Notes: generated by a model not told the origin, from the sequence alone. A stretch of DNA of 11,683 nt from Actinomycetota bacterium (GCA_003486285.1 DNGH01000076.1:1-11683); one strand, 5' to 3'; shown: positions 1-6,607, counted from the first letter of the stretch. Translations and numbers: made by a program.

Positions 1-1194
1 GTCGAGCACGACGAGGAGACGATCCGGGTCGCCGACCACATCGTCGACATCGGCCCTGGGGCCGGCGAGCACGGCGGGTGGATCGTGGCCGAGGGCTCGG
101 TGAAGGCGATCAGCAGTGAGCCGTCGTCGATCACCGGCGACTACCTGGCGGGGCGGCGCCAGATCGAAATGCCGATGGTGCGCCGTCCCCGTGGGGACAA
201 GCGGCTGCGAGTGGTCGGTGCCGTGGAGAACAACCTCAAGGACCTCGATGTCGAGTTCCCCATCGGCCTGTTCATCGCGGTCACCGGAGTCTCCGGTTCC
301 GGCAAGTCCACCCTGGTCGAGGAGATCCTCGCCAAGGCACTGCGCATGGAGCTGTATCGGACGCGCGACCTGCCGGGACGCCACCGCCGGGTCGAGGGCA
401 TCGCCGGCATCGACAAGGCGATCGACATCGACCAGTCGCCGATCGGGCGAACCCCGCGCTCCAACGCGGCGACCTACACCAAGGTGTTCGACAAGATCCG
501 CGACCTGTTCTCATCGGTTCCCGAAGCGCGAGCCCGGGGCTATCAGCCGGGACGGTTCTCGTTCAATGTCAGCGGGGGGCGCTGCGAGGCGTGCAAGGGC
601 GACGGCACGATCAAGATCGAGATGCACTTCCTCCCCGACGTATACATCCCCTGCGAGCAGTGCAAGGGGAAGCGCTACAACCGCGAGACCCTGGAGATCC
701 TGTGGAAGGGGCATTCCATCGCCGACGTGCTGGAGATGTCGGTGTCGGAGGGGTTGGAGTTCTTTGCGAACCAGCAGAGCATCGCCCGGGTCTTGCAGAC
801 CCTCTACGACGTCGGTCTCGGGTACATCCGGCTGGGCCAGCCCGCTCCCACCCTCTCCGGAGGAGAGGCGCAGCGAGTCAAGCTCGCCTCGGAACTCGGC
901 CGGCGCTCCACCGGCAGCACCGTCTATATCCTCGACGAACCCACCACCGGGCTCCACTTCGAGGACGTGCGCAAGCTGCTCGGCGTGTTACAGCGCCTGG
1001 TGGATGCCGGGAACACGGTGCTCGTCATCGAGCACAACCTCGATGTGATCAAGTCCGCCGACTGGCTCATCGATCTCGGGCCGGAGGGCGGCGACGAGGG
1101 CGGCCGCGTCGTCGCCGAAGGGACGCCCGAGGAGGTGGCCCTGGTGGCAGACTCGTACACCGGCAAGTTCCTGCGTGAGATGCTTCCGGGGTGA
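1..1194 (+). CDS. uvrA: UvrABC excinuclease subunit A, C-terminal part (5' end outside the window)
   Basis: UvrA is the ATP-dependent damage-recognition dimer that loads UvrB during nucleotide excision repair. The reading frame is open from base 1, giving 397 residues, or roughly the last 40% of a protein of about 950. The window begins at the H-loop of the first ATPase (VEHDEETIRVADHIVDIGPG). The second ATPase follows: Walker A GVSGSGKST (about bases 286-312), a zinc module of two CxxC pairs 19 residues apart (CEAC and CEQC, bases 583-663), the ABC signature LSGGEAQRVKLASEL (from about base 856), Walker B with D-loop ILDEPTTGLH, and the H-loop VIEHNLDVI. All key ATPase and zinc residues are intact. 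The GTG and ATG codons near the left edge are internal, not starts. The stop overlaps the GTG of the next gene. The identification is firm; only the N-terminus is unseen. Confidence 0.98.
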   Translation, partial: VEHDEETIRVADHIVDIGPGAGEHGGWIVAEGSVKAISSEPSSITGDYLAGRRQIEMPMVRRPRGDKRLRVVGAVENNLKDLDVEFPIGLFIAVTGVSGSGKSTLVEEILAKALRMELYRTRDLPGRHRRVEGIAGIDKAIDIDQSPIGRTPRSNAATYTKVFDKIRDLFSSVPEARARGYQPGRFSFNVSGGRCEACKGDGTIKIEMHFLPDVYIPCEQCKGKRYNRETLEILWKGHSIADVLEMSVSEGLEFFANQQSIARVLQTLYDVGLGYIRLGQPAPTLSGGEAQRVKLASELGRRSTGSTVYILDEPTTGLHFEDVRKLLGVLQRLVDAGNTVLVIEHNLDVIKSADWLIDLGPEGGDEGGRVVAEGTPEEVALVADSYTGKFLREMLPG

Positions 1195-1898
1195 GCTGGG
1201 ACGAAGGTCACGCCGCATGGTGGCTGGAAGAGGTCGCCACCGACCCCGGCTACGAGCGCGACGTCGATCCGCTGCTCGCCGCGGTGCTTCCCGCCGAGCG
1301 ACCCGGCTTGTTGCTCGACGTCGGCTGCGGGCAGGGTCGATCACTGGGGCGCTACGGGGCGACCGTGGGACTCGAGCTGCTCCCCGCCCTGGTGCGGGTT
1401 GCTGCACAGAGAGGACCGGTGGTGCAGGCCGATCTCACCGCAACACTCCCATTCGGAGACGGGGTCTTTGCCGGCGCCTACGTGGTGCTGGTGCTGGAGC
1501 ACCTCATCGATCCCACCCCGCTCGCTGCCGAGTTGGCCCGGGTGGTGCGCCCCGGCGGGTGGTGCGTCGTGGTACACAACCATCCCGCCCTTACCGCACC
1601 TGATTCCGGCCCCGTGGTCGACACCAATGACGGCGAGGTGCTGTGGCGCTGGGGCGACTATCTCGGAGGCGGGTGGACCGATGAACCGGCCGGTGATCGG
1701 TCGGTACGGTTCCACCACCGCCCCCTTGGGGTGCTGCTGGGAATGTTTGCTGCTGCAGGATGGTGCCTCGAAGAGATGCGCGAAGCCGCGGCCGGCGATC
1801 CGGACGACCCGGTGCTGCAGGCGCAGCGCTCGATACCCCGGCTGCTTGCCGGGCGATGGCGCAACGGGAGTCCGACGCGCGCCGGACTGAAGGAGTAG
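1191..1898 (+). CDS. Class I SAM-dependent methyltransferase, substrate unknown
   Basis: This 235-residue protein has a Rossmann methyltransferase core. Motif I is LLLDVGCGQGRS (residues 40-51), the SAM-ribose acidic residue is probably E62 in GLEL, D81 follows strand 3, and the post-III element is RVVRPGGWCVVVHNHP (118-132). The strand-4 region around VVLVLEHLIDP (98-108) resembles the Methyltransf_11 type. The C-terminal 90 residues, with several Trp and acidic positions, are probably the substrate-specific cap and give no clue to the target (small molecule, lipid or protein). It starts at a GTG whose last two bases begin the uvrA stop (GTGA overlap), so it is probably translationally coupled to uvrA. 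The next gene starts 34 nt downstream. The fold is well supported; the substrate is not identifiable, and a link to DNA repair would rest on position alone. Confidence 0.85.
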   Translation: MSWDEGHAAWWLEEVATDPGYERDVDPLLAAVLPAERPGLLLDVGCGQGRSLGRYGATVGLELLPALVRVAAQRGPVVQADLTATLPFGDGVFAGAYVVLVLEHLIDPTPLAAELARVVRPGGWCVVVHNHPALTAPDSGPVVDTNDGEVLWRWGDYLGGGWTDEPAGDRSVRFHHRPLGVLLGMFAAAGWCLEEMREAAAGDPDDPVLQAQRSIPRLLAGRWRNGSPTRAGLKE

Positions 1899-1901
1899 GG
1901 T
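1896..1901 (+). promoter_or_regulatory. Possible -10 box before the Trp-rich membrane protein gene
   Basis: TAGGGT fits the TANNNT -10 pattern common in actinobacteria and overlaps the methyltransferase stop codon. A start site about 7 nt downstream would leave a leader of roughly 25 nt. No good -35 is visible at 17-18 nt spacing, so this is tentative. The gene could also be read from the uvrA transcript. Confidence 0.3.
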
Positions 1902-1918
1902 TCTCGCCGACGCGTCCT

Positions 1919-1926
1919 GGGGGGGG
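1919..1926 (+). promoter_or_regulatory. G8 tract serving as ribosome binding site
   Basis: Eight consecutive G residues lie 6 nt before the ATG at 1933 and are the only purine-rich Shine-Dalgarno-like element upstream. The tract supports this ATG as the start. As a homopolymer it may vary in length by slippage. Confidence 0.4.
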
Positions 1927-1932
1927 CTCGGA

Positions 1933-4683
1933 ATGCTGCGCCGGTCACTGATCGCAGGGCTGCTGACGGCAGGTCTCGTCATCACCGCCACCGGCGGCGC
2001 CGGCGGGGGAACCCCGATCATCGACACTTCCCTGGCACGCCTCGGTTTCACCGTGGAGCAGTCCCGGGTGTGGTCCGACGGCCTCGTGAGCGTCGGCGAC
2101 AACTGGAGTGCCTTCGCCTGGGGAGGCAACGCCTCGGTCCCCGCCACCATATCCGAGGACGACGCCCGATGGACCACCCCGCTGACCATCGGGGTCAACC
2201 TCGCGCGCTGGCAGGATCCGGCGCGGCTCCCAGTGTTCAGCGATGGATTCGAGACCACCGACATCGTCTCGGGATCGGTGGGCGGTGGACCGGCCCTCGA
2301 TTACGTCTATCTGGTGATGACCGTGGTGGTCGACGGCGACATCCCGCTCGACATGAGCAACGGCCTCCGCCAGCAGGTGGACTTCGCGATGCAGGTCGCT
2401 GGCCGGCGCGCCTGGGTGGCGCTGCGCGAGTTTCCCGACGACACCTGGCACGGTGCCGCCTTCGTGGCCAGCCTGGCGCTCGGACCGCAGGGTTGGGATC
2501 TCAAGTTCCATACGTTCGATGACGCCGGGAACATCATCACCAACGACCTCCCCGGGTTTGCCCTGGTCGAGGGGAACACCATCCTCATGGGGGTCCAGTA
2601 CGACGACACCCTGTTCCCGACCCTGGACCTCGCCGGGAGGGTGTCCTACGAGATCAAGAATGCTGAGTTCGACCCGGCATTGAGCCGGGTGGTGACCGCC
2701 CCGGCGGCCCCCTACGGCGACAACGGGTTCTTCGAGTACCTGTCGCAGCCGATGGTGCTCACCCCGGGCTTTCCCGAGGAACTCCGCATCGAAGACTTCA
2801 TGGCATTCACCGACTCCGACGGCAACCTGTGGTTCAAGCTGATCCCGGCGGTGCCCTGGGGAGCGATGCCCCCGGACGGCAACTTCTCCGATTACGTCCA
2901 GTTCGCGGTGCGGCCGTACGACAGTACCGACGCCGCTCCCTACTTCGGTTTCCAGACCCACGACGGAGTGAGCGAGGTGTTCGCCGGGCTCGCTTCCGAG
3001 CGGTTCGACCCGATGCCGGCCTTCTTGATGAACGACGGGGTGCTGCTGTTCTCCACTGGGGTGCCCTACGACGGTGGGCCGTTGGAGCTGCAGGTGCAGA
3101 GTGGTGTCCTCGAAACCGAAGTGTCGCAGTTCCAGTCGAGCCAGGGTCAGTTCCGGGTGGAGGAGTCGGAGATCGGCACCACCGACGAACCCACCCGTTA
3201 CGACGGCGAGTACCCGGTGTACGACCTGGTCACCGGGACGCCTCTGGAGACGCCGCCGGACGTGGTGGAGACGACGACCACCTCCACCAGCACCAGCACC
3301 ACCCAGCCGGCCACGACGGTGACGACTCTGGGGCCGACCACCGAGCGTCCCCGACCCACCAGCACCGGGACCGGGGAGACCTGCTGGTGGTGCTGGGGAA
3401 GCATCGCCCTGTTCCTGGCGGTGCTGCTGTGCGTGTTGTGGTTGACCCTGAAGACCTACGAGTGGTGGACCTGCTGGTTGCCGTGGTTCATCGTGATCTT
3501 CGCCTGGGTGCCCTTCCTCCTCGCCGCCCTGTGGTTCTGGCGGCCCACCTGGTGGTGGGTGCCGCTGCTCGCCTGGTTCCCGATCGTCGCCGGGTACTGG
3601 TGGGGTTGGGCGCGTCACCGCTCGTGGTGGAGGCCCTGGCACCTCTACGTCGTCGTCGGCTACCTCGCCGCCCTGGTGGGGGGGATGGTCGTGGTCGGAG
3701 CCCCGGAGTGGGGGTTGCTCCTTCCGCTGTTCTGGGTGCCCTGGGTGGCCTTCTACTTCTGGTTCCGCGGCGCCCGCCAGCCGTGGTTCCGTCCCTGGAT
3801 GTGGGGTCTGGCCCTCGGCTACGTGATCTGGGGGTTCGTCTGGGTGGCGGCGCTCACCCCGTGGTGGGCGTGGTGGCTGCCGGTGGGGCTGGTTCCGTTC
3901 GTGTGGTGGTGGCTGGCCGACCACCACTACTCGTGGCGCGAGTTGCAGGGTCCCAAGTGGTGCTGGGTGCTGCCCTTCACGCTGTTGCCCTTCTTCGCCT
4001 GGTGGATCCCCCTGTGGGAACCGTGGTGGTGCCTCGCCATCGTCGTCTTCCTGGTCCTCCATCTGATCTGCGCCTCGCTCAGCCACTGGCAGGAGGAGGA
4101 GTGGTGGACCTGGTGGCTGGTGTGGTTCGTCATCGGGTTCGTCTGGGTGCCCTTCCTGCTCGCCGCCCTGTGGTTCTTCCACCCGTGGTGGTGGGGGTGG
4201 GCGCTGCTGCCCTGGTTCGTGGTCGTTCCCCTGGCCGCCTGGCGCTGGGGCCGGCTGCAGCCTTGGTGGAACCAGACCCTGTGGTACCTGGTGATCGGAT
4301 ACCTGGCGGTGGCCGCCGCAGCGGCATACGTGGTGGCTGCGCCGGAGTGGGGGCTGCTCTTCGGCGCCTTCTGGCTGCCATGGCTCGGCCTGTGGCTGTG
4401 GTTCCGGGGGCGGCTGCAGCCCTGGTGGCGTCCCTGGATGTACGGCCTGGTGGTCGGATACGCCGCCTTCATGATCCTGTGGGTGGGCTGGCTCACGCCT
4501 TACTGGGGATGGTGGTTCCCGATCTTCGTGTTCCCCTTCCTCGGCTGGTGGTTCCTCGATCACGGGTACGAGTGGAACCTGATCCATCGCAAGTCGTGCT
4601 TCCTGATCCCGTGGTGCCTCGCCCCGTGGATGGGATACATGACCGCGCTGTACTGCATCAGCGCCCTGTACCACTCACTGTGA
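1933..4683 (+). CDS. Secreted-ectodomain, tryptophan-rich 16-helix membrane protein with tandem duplication; unknown function
   Basis: I do not recognise this 916-residue protein. Residues 1-25 look like a signal peptide (RR, then a hydrophobic stretch, then GGAGG). Residues 26-440 form an acidic, soluble, probably beta-rich ectodomain. Residues 441-480 are a Thr/Ser/Pro linker. Residues 484-916 are a membrane domain with about 81 Trp in 433 residues by hand count, including three WWW runs. I read 16 helices as two copies of an 8-helix unit (485-697 and 698-910). They align at a 213-residue offset without gaps until a one-residue deletion near 885. Shared landmarks include VPFLLAALWF, APEWGLL, WFRG and the RPWM..L..GY pattern. 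Helix pairs repeat every 52-54 residues around turn prolines at 538, 591, 643, 697, 751, 804 and 856. Basic loops (RHRS, RGARQPWFR, RWGRLQPWW, RGRLQPWWR) fall on the side opposite the ectodomain, matching the positive-inside rule. The ATG is chosen for the signal peptide and the G8 tract. Channel, transporter and cell-envelope sensor roles are all open. Confidence 0.85.
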   Translation: MLRRSLIAGLLTAGLVITATGGAGGGTPIIDTSLARLGFTVEQSRVWSDGLVSVGDNWSAFAWGGNASVPATISEDDARWTTPLTIGVNLARWQDPARLPVFSDGFETTDIVSGSVGGGPALDYVYLVMTVVVDGDIPLDMSNGLRQQVDFAMQVAGRRAWVALREFPDDTWHGAAFVASLALGPQGWDLKFHTFDDAGNIITNDLPGFALVEGNTILMGVQYDDTLFPTLDLAGRVSYEIKNAEFDPALSRVVTAPAAPYGDNGFFEYLSQPMVLTPGFPEELRIEDFMAFTDSDGNLWFKLIPAVPWGAMPPDGNFSDYVQFAVRPYDSTDAAPYFGFQTHDGVSEVFAGLASERFDPMPAFLMNDGVLLFSTGVPYDGGPLELQVQSGVLETEVSQFQSSQGQFRVEESEIGTTDEPTRYDGEYPVYDLVTGTPLETPPDVVETTTTSTSTSTTQPATTVTTLGPTTERPRPTSTGTGETCWWCWGSIALFLAVLLCVLWLTLKTYEWWTCWLPWFIVIFAWVPFLLAALWFWRPTWWWVPLLAWFPIVAGYWWGWARHRSWWRPWHLYVVVGYLAALVGGMVVVGAPEWGLLLPLFWVPWVAFYFWFRGARQPWFRPWMWGLALGYVIWGFVWVAALTPWWAWWLPVGLVPFVWWWLADHHYSWRELQGPKWCWVLPFTLLPFFAWWIPLWEPWWCLAIVVFLVLHLICASLSHWQEEEWWTWWLVWFVIGFVWVPFLLAALWFFHPWWWGWALLPWFVVVPLAAWRWGRLQPWWNQTLWYLVIGYLAVAAAAAYVVAAPEWGLLFGAFWLPWLGLWLWFRGRLQPWWRPWMYGLVVGYAAFMILWVGWLTPYWGWWFPIFVFPFLGWWFLDHGYEWNLIHRKSCFLIPWCLAPWMGYMTALYCISALYHSL
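3385..4023 (+). repeat. First copy of the 213-codon Trp-rich membrane unit
   Basis: This segment encodes residues 485-697. It begins with WWCW at the outer face and ends at the PLWEP turn. It contains predicted helices 1-8, and its codon frame is in register with the second copy downstream at exactly 639 bases. The two copies share about 65% identity over the 40 best-aligned residues (511-550 against 724-763) and less elsewhere by eye. Confidence 0.85.
4024..4662 (+). repeat. Second copy of the 213-codon Trp-rich membrane unit
   Basis: This segment encodes residues 698-910, predicted helices 9-16. The landmarks WWT, PEWGLL, FRG, LTP and the aspartate-histidine pair after helix 15 all lie 213 residues after their first-copy partners. 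One residue is lost before the last helix, shifting the offset to 212. The copy is complete, so the protein is not truncated. Confidence 0.85.
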
Positions 4684-4696
4684 GCGGCTGAGCCGC
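4684..4696 (+). promoter_or_regulatory. Inverted repeat directly upstream of the uvrC -10 box
   Basis: GCGGC-TGA-GCCGC is a perfect 5-bp inverted repeat with a 3-nt centre. It starts one base after the preceding stop codon and ends 3 nt before the -10 box. It could be a repressor site in the promoter spacer or a small hairpin ending the upstream transcript. It does not match the actinobacterial LexA consensus. Confidence 0.35.
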
Positions 4697-4699
4697 CCG

Positions 4700-4705
4700 T
4701 ACACT
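4700..4705 (+). promoter_or_regulatory. -10 box of a probable leaderless uvrC promoter
   Basis: TACACT matches the actinobacterial TANNNT -10 consensus. The GTG start codon lies 6 nt after it, about where transcription should begin. No Shine-Dalgarno sequence precedes the GTG. Both facts fit a leaderless mRNA. The -35 region is not recognisable. Confidence 0.55.
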
Positions 4706-4711
4706 CCCAGG

Positions 4712-6607
4712 GTGCTTCGCCCGGAACCAGACGAGCTCCCGGACGCACCCGGCGCCTACCTGTTTCGCGATCGCCACGGTGCGGTGGTCTATGCGGGCAA
4801 GGCGAAGTCGCTGCGCAAGCGGGTGCTCTCCTACTTCGGGCGGGATCTCCCCGCCCGAACCGCGCTGATGGTGGAGACCGCGGAAACCGTGGAGACCATC
4901 GTCACCGAGAACGACGTCGAGGCGCTGATCCTGGAGTACAGCCTGATTCAGCGTCACAAGCCGCGTTTCAACATCCGGCTGCGCGACGACAAGTCGTACC
5001 CCTACCTGGCCCTCACCATGACGGACGAGTGGCCCCGGGCCACGGTGATGCGGGGCAAGCGCCAGCGGGGGAATCGCTACTTCGGCCCCTACGGCCATGC
5101 CTACGCCATCCGCCAGACGCTGGATCTCCTGCTGCGCACCTTTCCGGTGCGCAGCTGCAGCAACGAGAAGTTCCGCCGCCACACCGCTCAGGGCCGCCCC
5201 TGCCTGTTGTTCCACATCGAGCGCTGTTCCGGGCCGTGCATCGGCGCGGTGACCCCCGAGGACTACGCCCGGCATCTCGAGGGCCTGGCCGACTTCCTCA
5301 GCGGGCGAAGCGACGGCCTGGTGGACGATCTCCGCAGCGAGATGGCGCGGGCGGCGGAAGCCCTCGAGTACGAGCGCGCGGCGCGGGTTCGGGACCGCCT
5401 GGCTGCGGTGGAGCGGGCCCGGGAGCGCCAGGAGATAGCCTCACCACGGCGGGAGGACTTCGACGTGGTCGCCATCGAGCAGGACGACCTCGAGGCGGCG
5501 ATGGTGCTGCTGTCGATCCGAAACGGGCGGGTCACCGGGCGGGCCGCCACCGTCGTGGACAAGGTGGAGGACGTCACCACCGCGGGGCTCATCGGCCGGA
5601 TGCTGCAACTCACCTACGGCGACGAGACGCCGCCGCCCGAGGTGCTCGTCCAGGAGCTTCCCGAGGATCCCGAGGTGTGGCACCAGTGGCTGGCGGTGCG
5701 GCGCGGGGGGCCGGTGGAGATCCGGGTCCCGCGGCGGGGATCGAAGGTGCATCTCCTGGAGACTGCCCGCACCAACGCCAGAGAGGAATTCGCCCGGCAT
5801 CGGTTGCGCCGCGCCGGCGATCACAACGCCCGGGCGCGGGCGTTGCGCAGCATCCAGGAGGAACTCGACCTGCCCGAGCCGCCGCTGCGAATCGAGGCGT
5901 TCGACATCTCGACGATCCAGGGGAGTCACACCGTCGGGTCGATGGTCGTGATGGAGGACGGGCTGCCGAAGCGGTCGCAGTACCGCAGGTTCGAGGTGCG
6001 GGGGGTGGTGGGGCAGGACGACTTCGCCGCCATGGAGGAGGTCCTGACGCGCCGGTTCCGGGCATACCTCGAAGAGCGGAAGCGTCCGGTCGAGGAGCGG
6101 GGCAAGTTCGCCTATCCGCCGTCGCTCCTCCTCGTGGACGGCGGCGCCGGCCAGTTGGGGCGCGCGGTGAAGGTCGTGTCCGATCTGGGCATCGACGTCC
6201 CCGTGGCGGGCCTGGCGAAGCGCATGGAAGAGGTGTACCTGCCCGGCCGGCCCGACCCGGTGCGGATTCCACGGGGAAAGGACGCGCTGTATCTGCTGCA
6301 GCAGATCCGCGACGAGGCGCACCGCTTTGCGATCGCCTACCACCGCACCCTGCGGGGCAAGGCGATGGTGGACTCCGTGCTCGACGCGGTTCCCGGCCTC
6401 GGCCCGGTGCGGCGCCAGGCGCTCCTGAAGGCCTTCGGATCACTCAAGCGGATGCGGGAGACGACGATCGAAGAGCTGGCAGAGGTGATACCGGCGACCG
6501 TGGCGCAGAACCTCCATGCGGTGCTACAGGGCAATGCGACGGCGAGGGGGACAGCGCCGCCCGAGGCACCGCAGCGGCGTTACGGTGACGGAATCGCGGA
6601 GGGGTGA
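4712..6607 (+). CDS. uvrC: UvrABC excinuclease subunit C
   Basis: UvrC makes both incisions around a lesion in the UvrB-DNA complex. This 631-residue protein has the full domain set. A GIY-YIG nuclease lies at about residues 13-95 (APGAYLFRD, VVYAGKAKSLRKR, with the metal-binding glutamate probably in the ENDVEALILE segment). Four cysteines (149, 164, 172, 176) match the spacing of the iron-sulfur-binding cysteines reported in UvrC. A UVR motif sits at about 205-240. The RNase H-like C-terminal nuclease carries D398 (EAFDIST), D436/D437 (GQDDFAAMEE) and D476 (LLVDGGAGQLG), plus a histidine in RDEAHRFAIAYHR. A helix-hairpin-helix pair covers about 555-605. The GTG start is chosen because family homology begins within about 12 residues and the codon follows the -10 box. 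It is the first gene of the putative operon; the next gene begins 1 nt after its stop. Confidence 0.97.
   Translation: MLRPEPDELPDAPGAYLFRDRHGAVVYAGKAKSLRKRVLSYFGRDLPARTALMVETAETVETIVTENDVEALILEYSLIQRHKPRFNIRLRDDKSYPYLALTMTDEWPRATVMRGKRQRGNRYFGPYGHAYAIRQTLDLLLRTFPVRSCSNEKFRRHTAQGRPCLLFHIERCSGPCIGAVTPEDYARHLEGLADFLSGRSDGLVDDLRSEMARAAEALEYERAARVRDRLAAVERARERQEIASPRREDFDVVAIEQDDLEAAMVLLSIRNGRVTGRAATVVDKVEDVTTAGLIGRMLQLTYGDETPPPEVLVQELPEDPEVWHQWLAVRRGGPVEIRVPRRGSKVHLLETARTNAREEFARHRLRRAGDHNARARALRSIQEELDLPEPPLRIEAFDISTIQGSHTVGSMVVMEDGLPKRSQYRRFEVRGVVGQDDFAAMEEVLTRRFRAYLEERKRPVEERGKFAYPPSLLLVDGGAGQLGRAVKVVSDLGIDVPVAGLAKRMEEVYLPGRPDPVRIPRGKDALYLLQQIRDEAHRFAIAYHRTLRGKAMVDSVLDAVPGLGPVRRQALLKAFGSLKRMRETTIEELAEVIPATVAQNLHAVLQGNATARGTAPPEAPQRRYGDGIAEG
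6598..6604 (+). promoter_or_regulatory. Ribosome binding site that fixes the rapZ start
   Basis: GGAGGGG overlaps the last codons of uvrC and ends 4 nt before the ATG at 6609. It selects that ATG over an in-frame ATG at 6516, which lies inside uvrC and would add 31 residues unlike RapZ. Confidence 0.7.

Noticed and set aside
3247..3375. The Thr/Ser/Pro stretch as a possible frameshift or low-complexity artefact
   Set aside because: The frame stays open through it into a well-ordered membrane domain. Such tethers are common in actinobacterial exported proteins, including the lipoprotein at the right edge.
1945..4674. A 909-codon open frame on the minus strand across the Trp-rich gene
   Set aside because: It is codon-aligned with the sense gene, so it stays open because TTA, CTA and TCA codons are avoided in this high-GC gene. 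Its Pro-rich product simply mirrors TGG as CCA. The sense product has a signal peptide, helices and repeats; the antisense one has none.
3385..4680. TspO/MBR family as the identity of the Trp-rich domain
   Set aside because: TspO is also Trp-rich, but it is a single 5-helix protein of about 160 residues with different motifs. The 53-residue hairpin repeat and PEWGLL/FRG landmarks do not fit.
2829..4691. A 620-codon open frame on the + strand in another phase of the same gene
   Set aside because: It has an Arg/Val/Pro-rich composition typical of out-of-frame high-GC reading, with no motifs and no ribosome site, and it contradicts the well-structured main frame.
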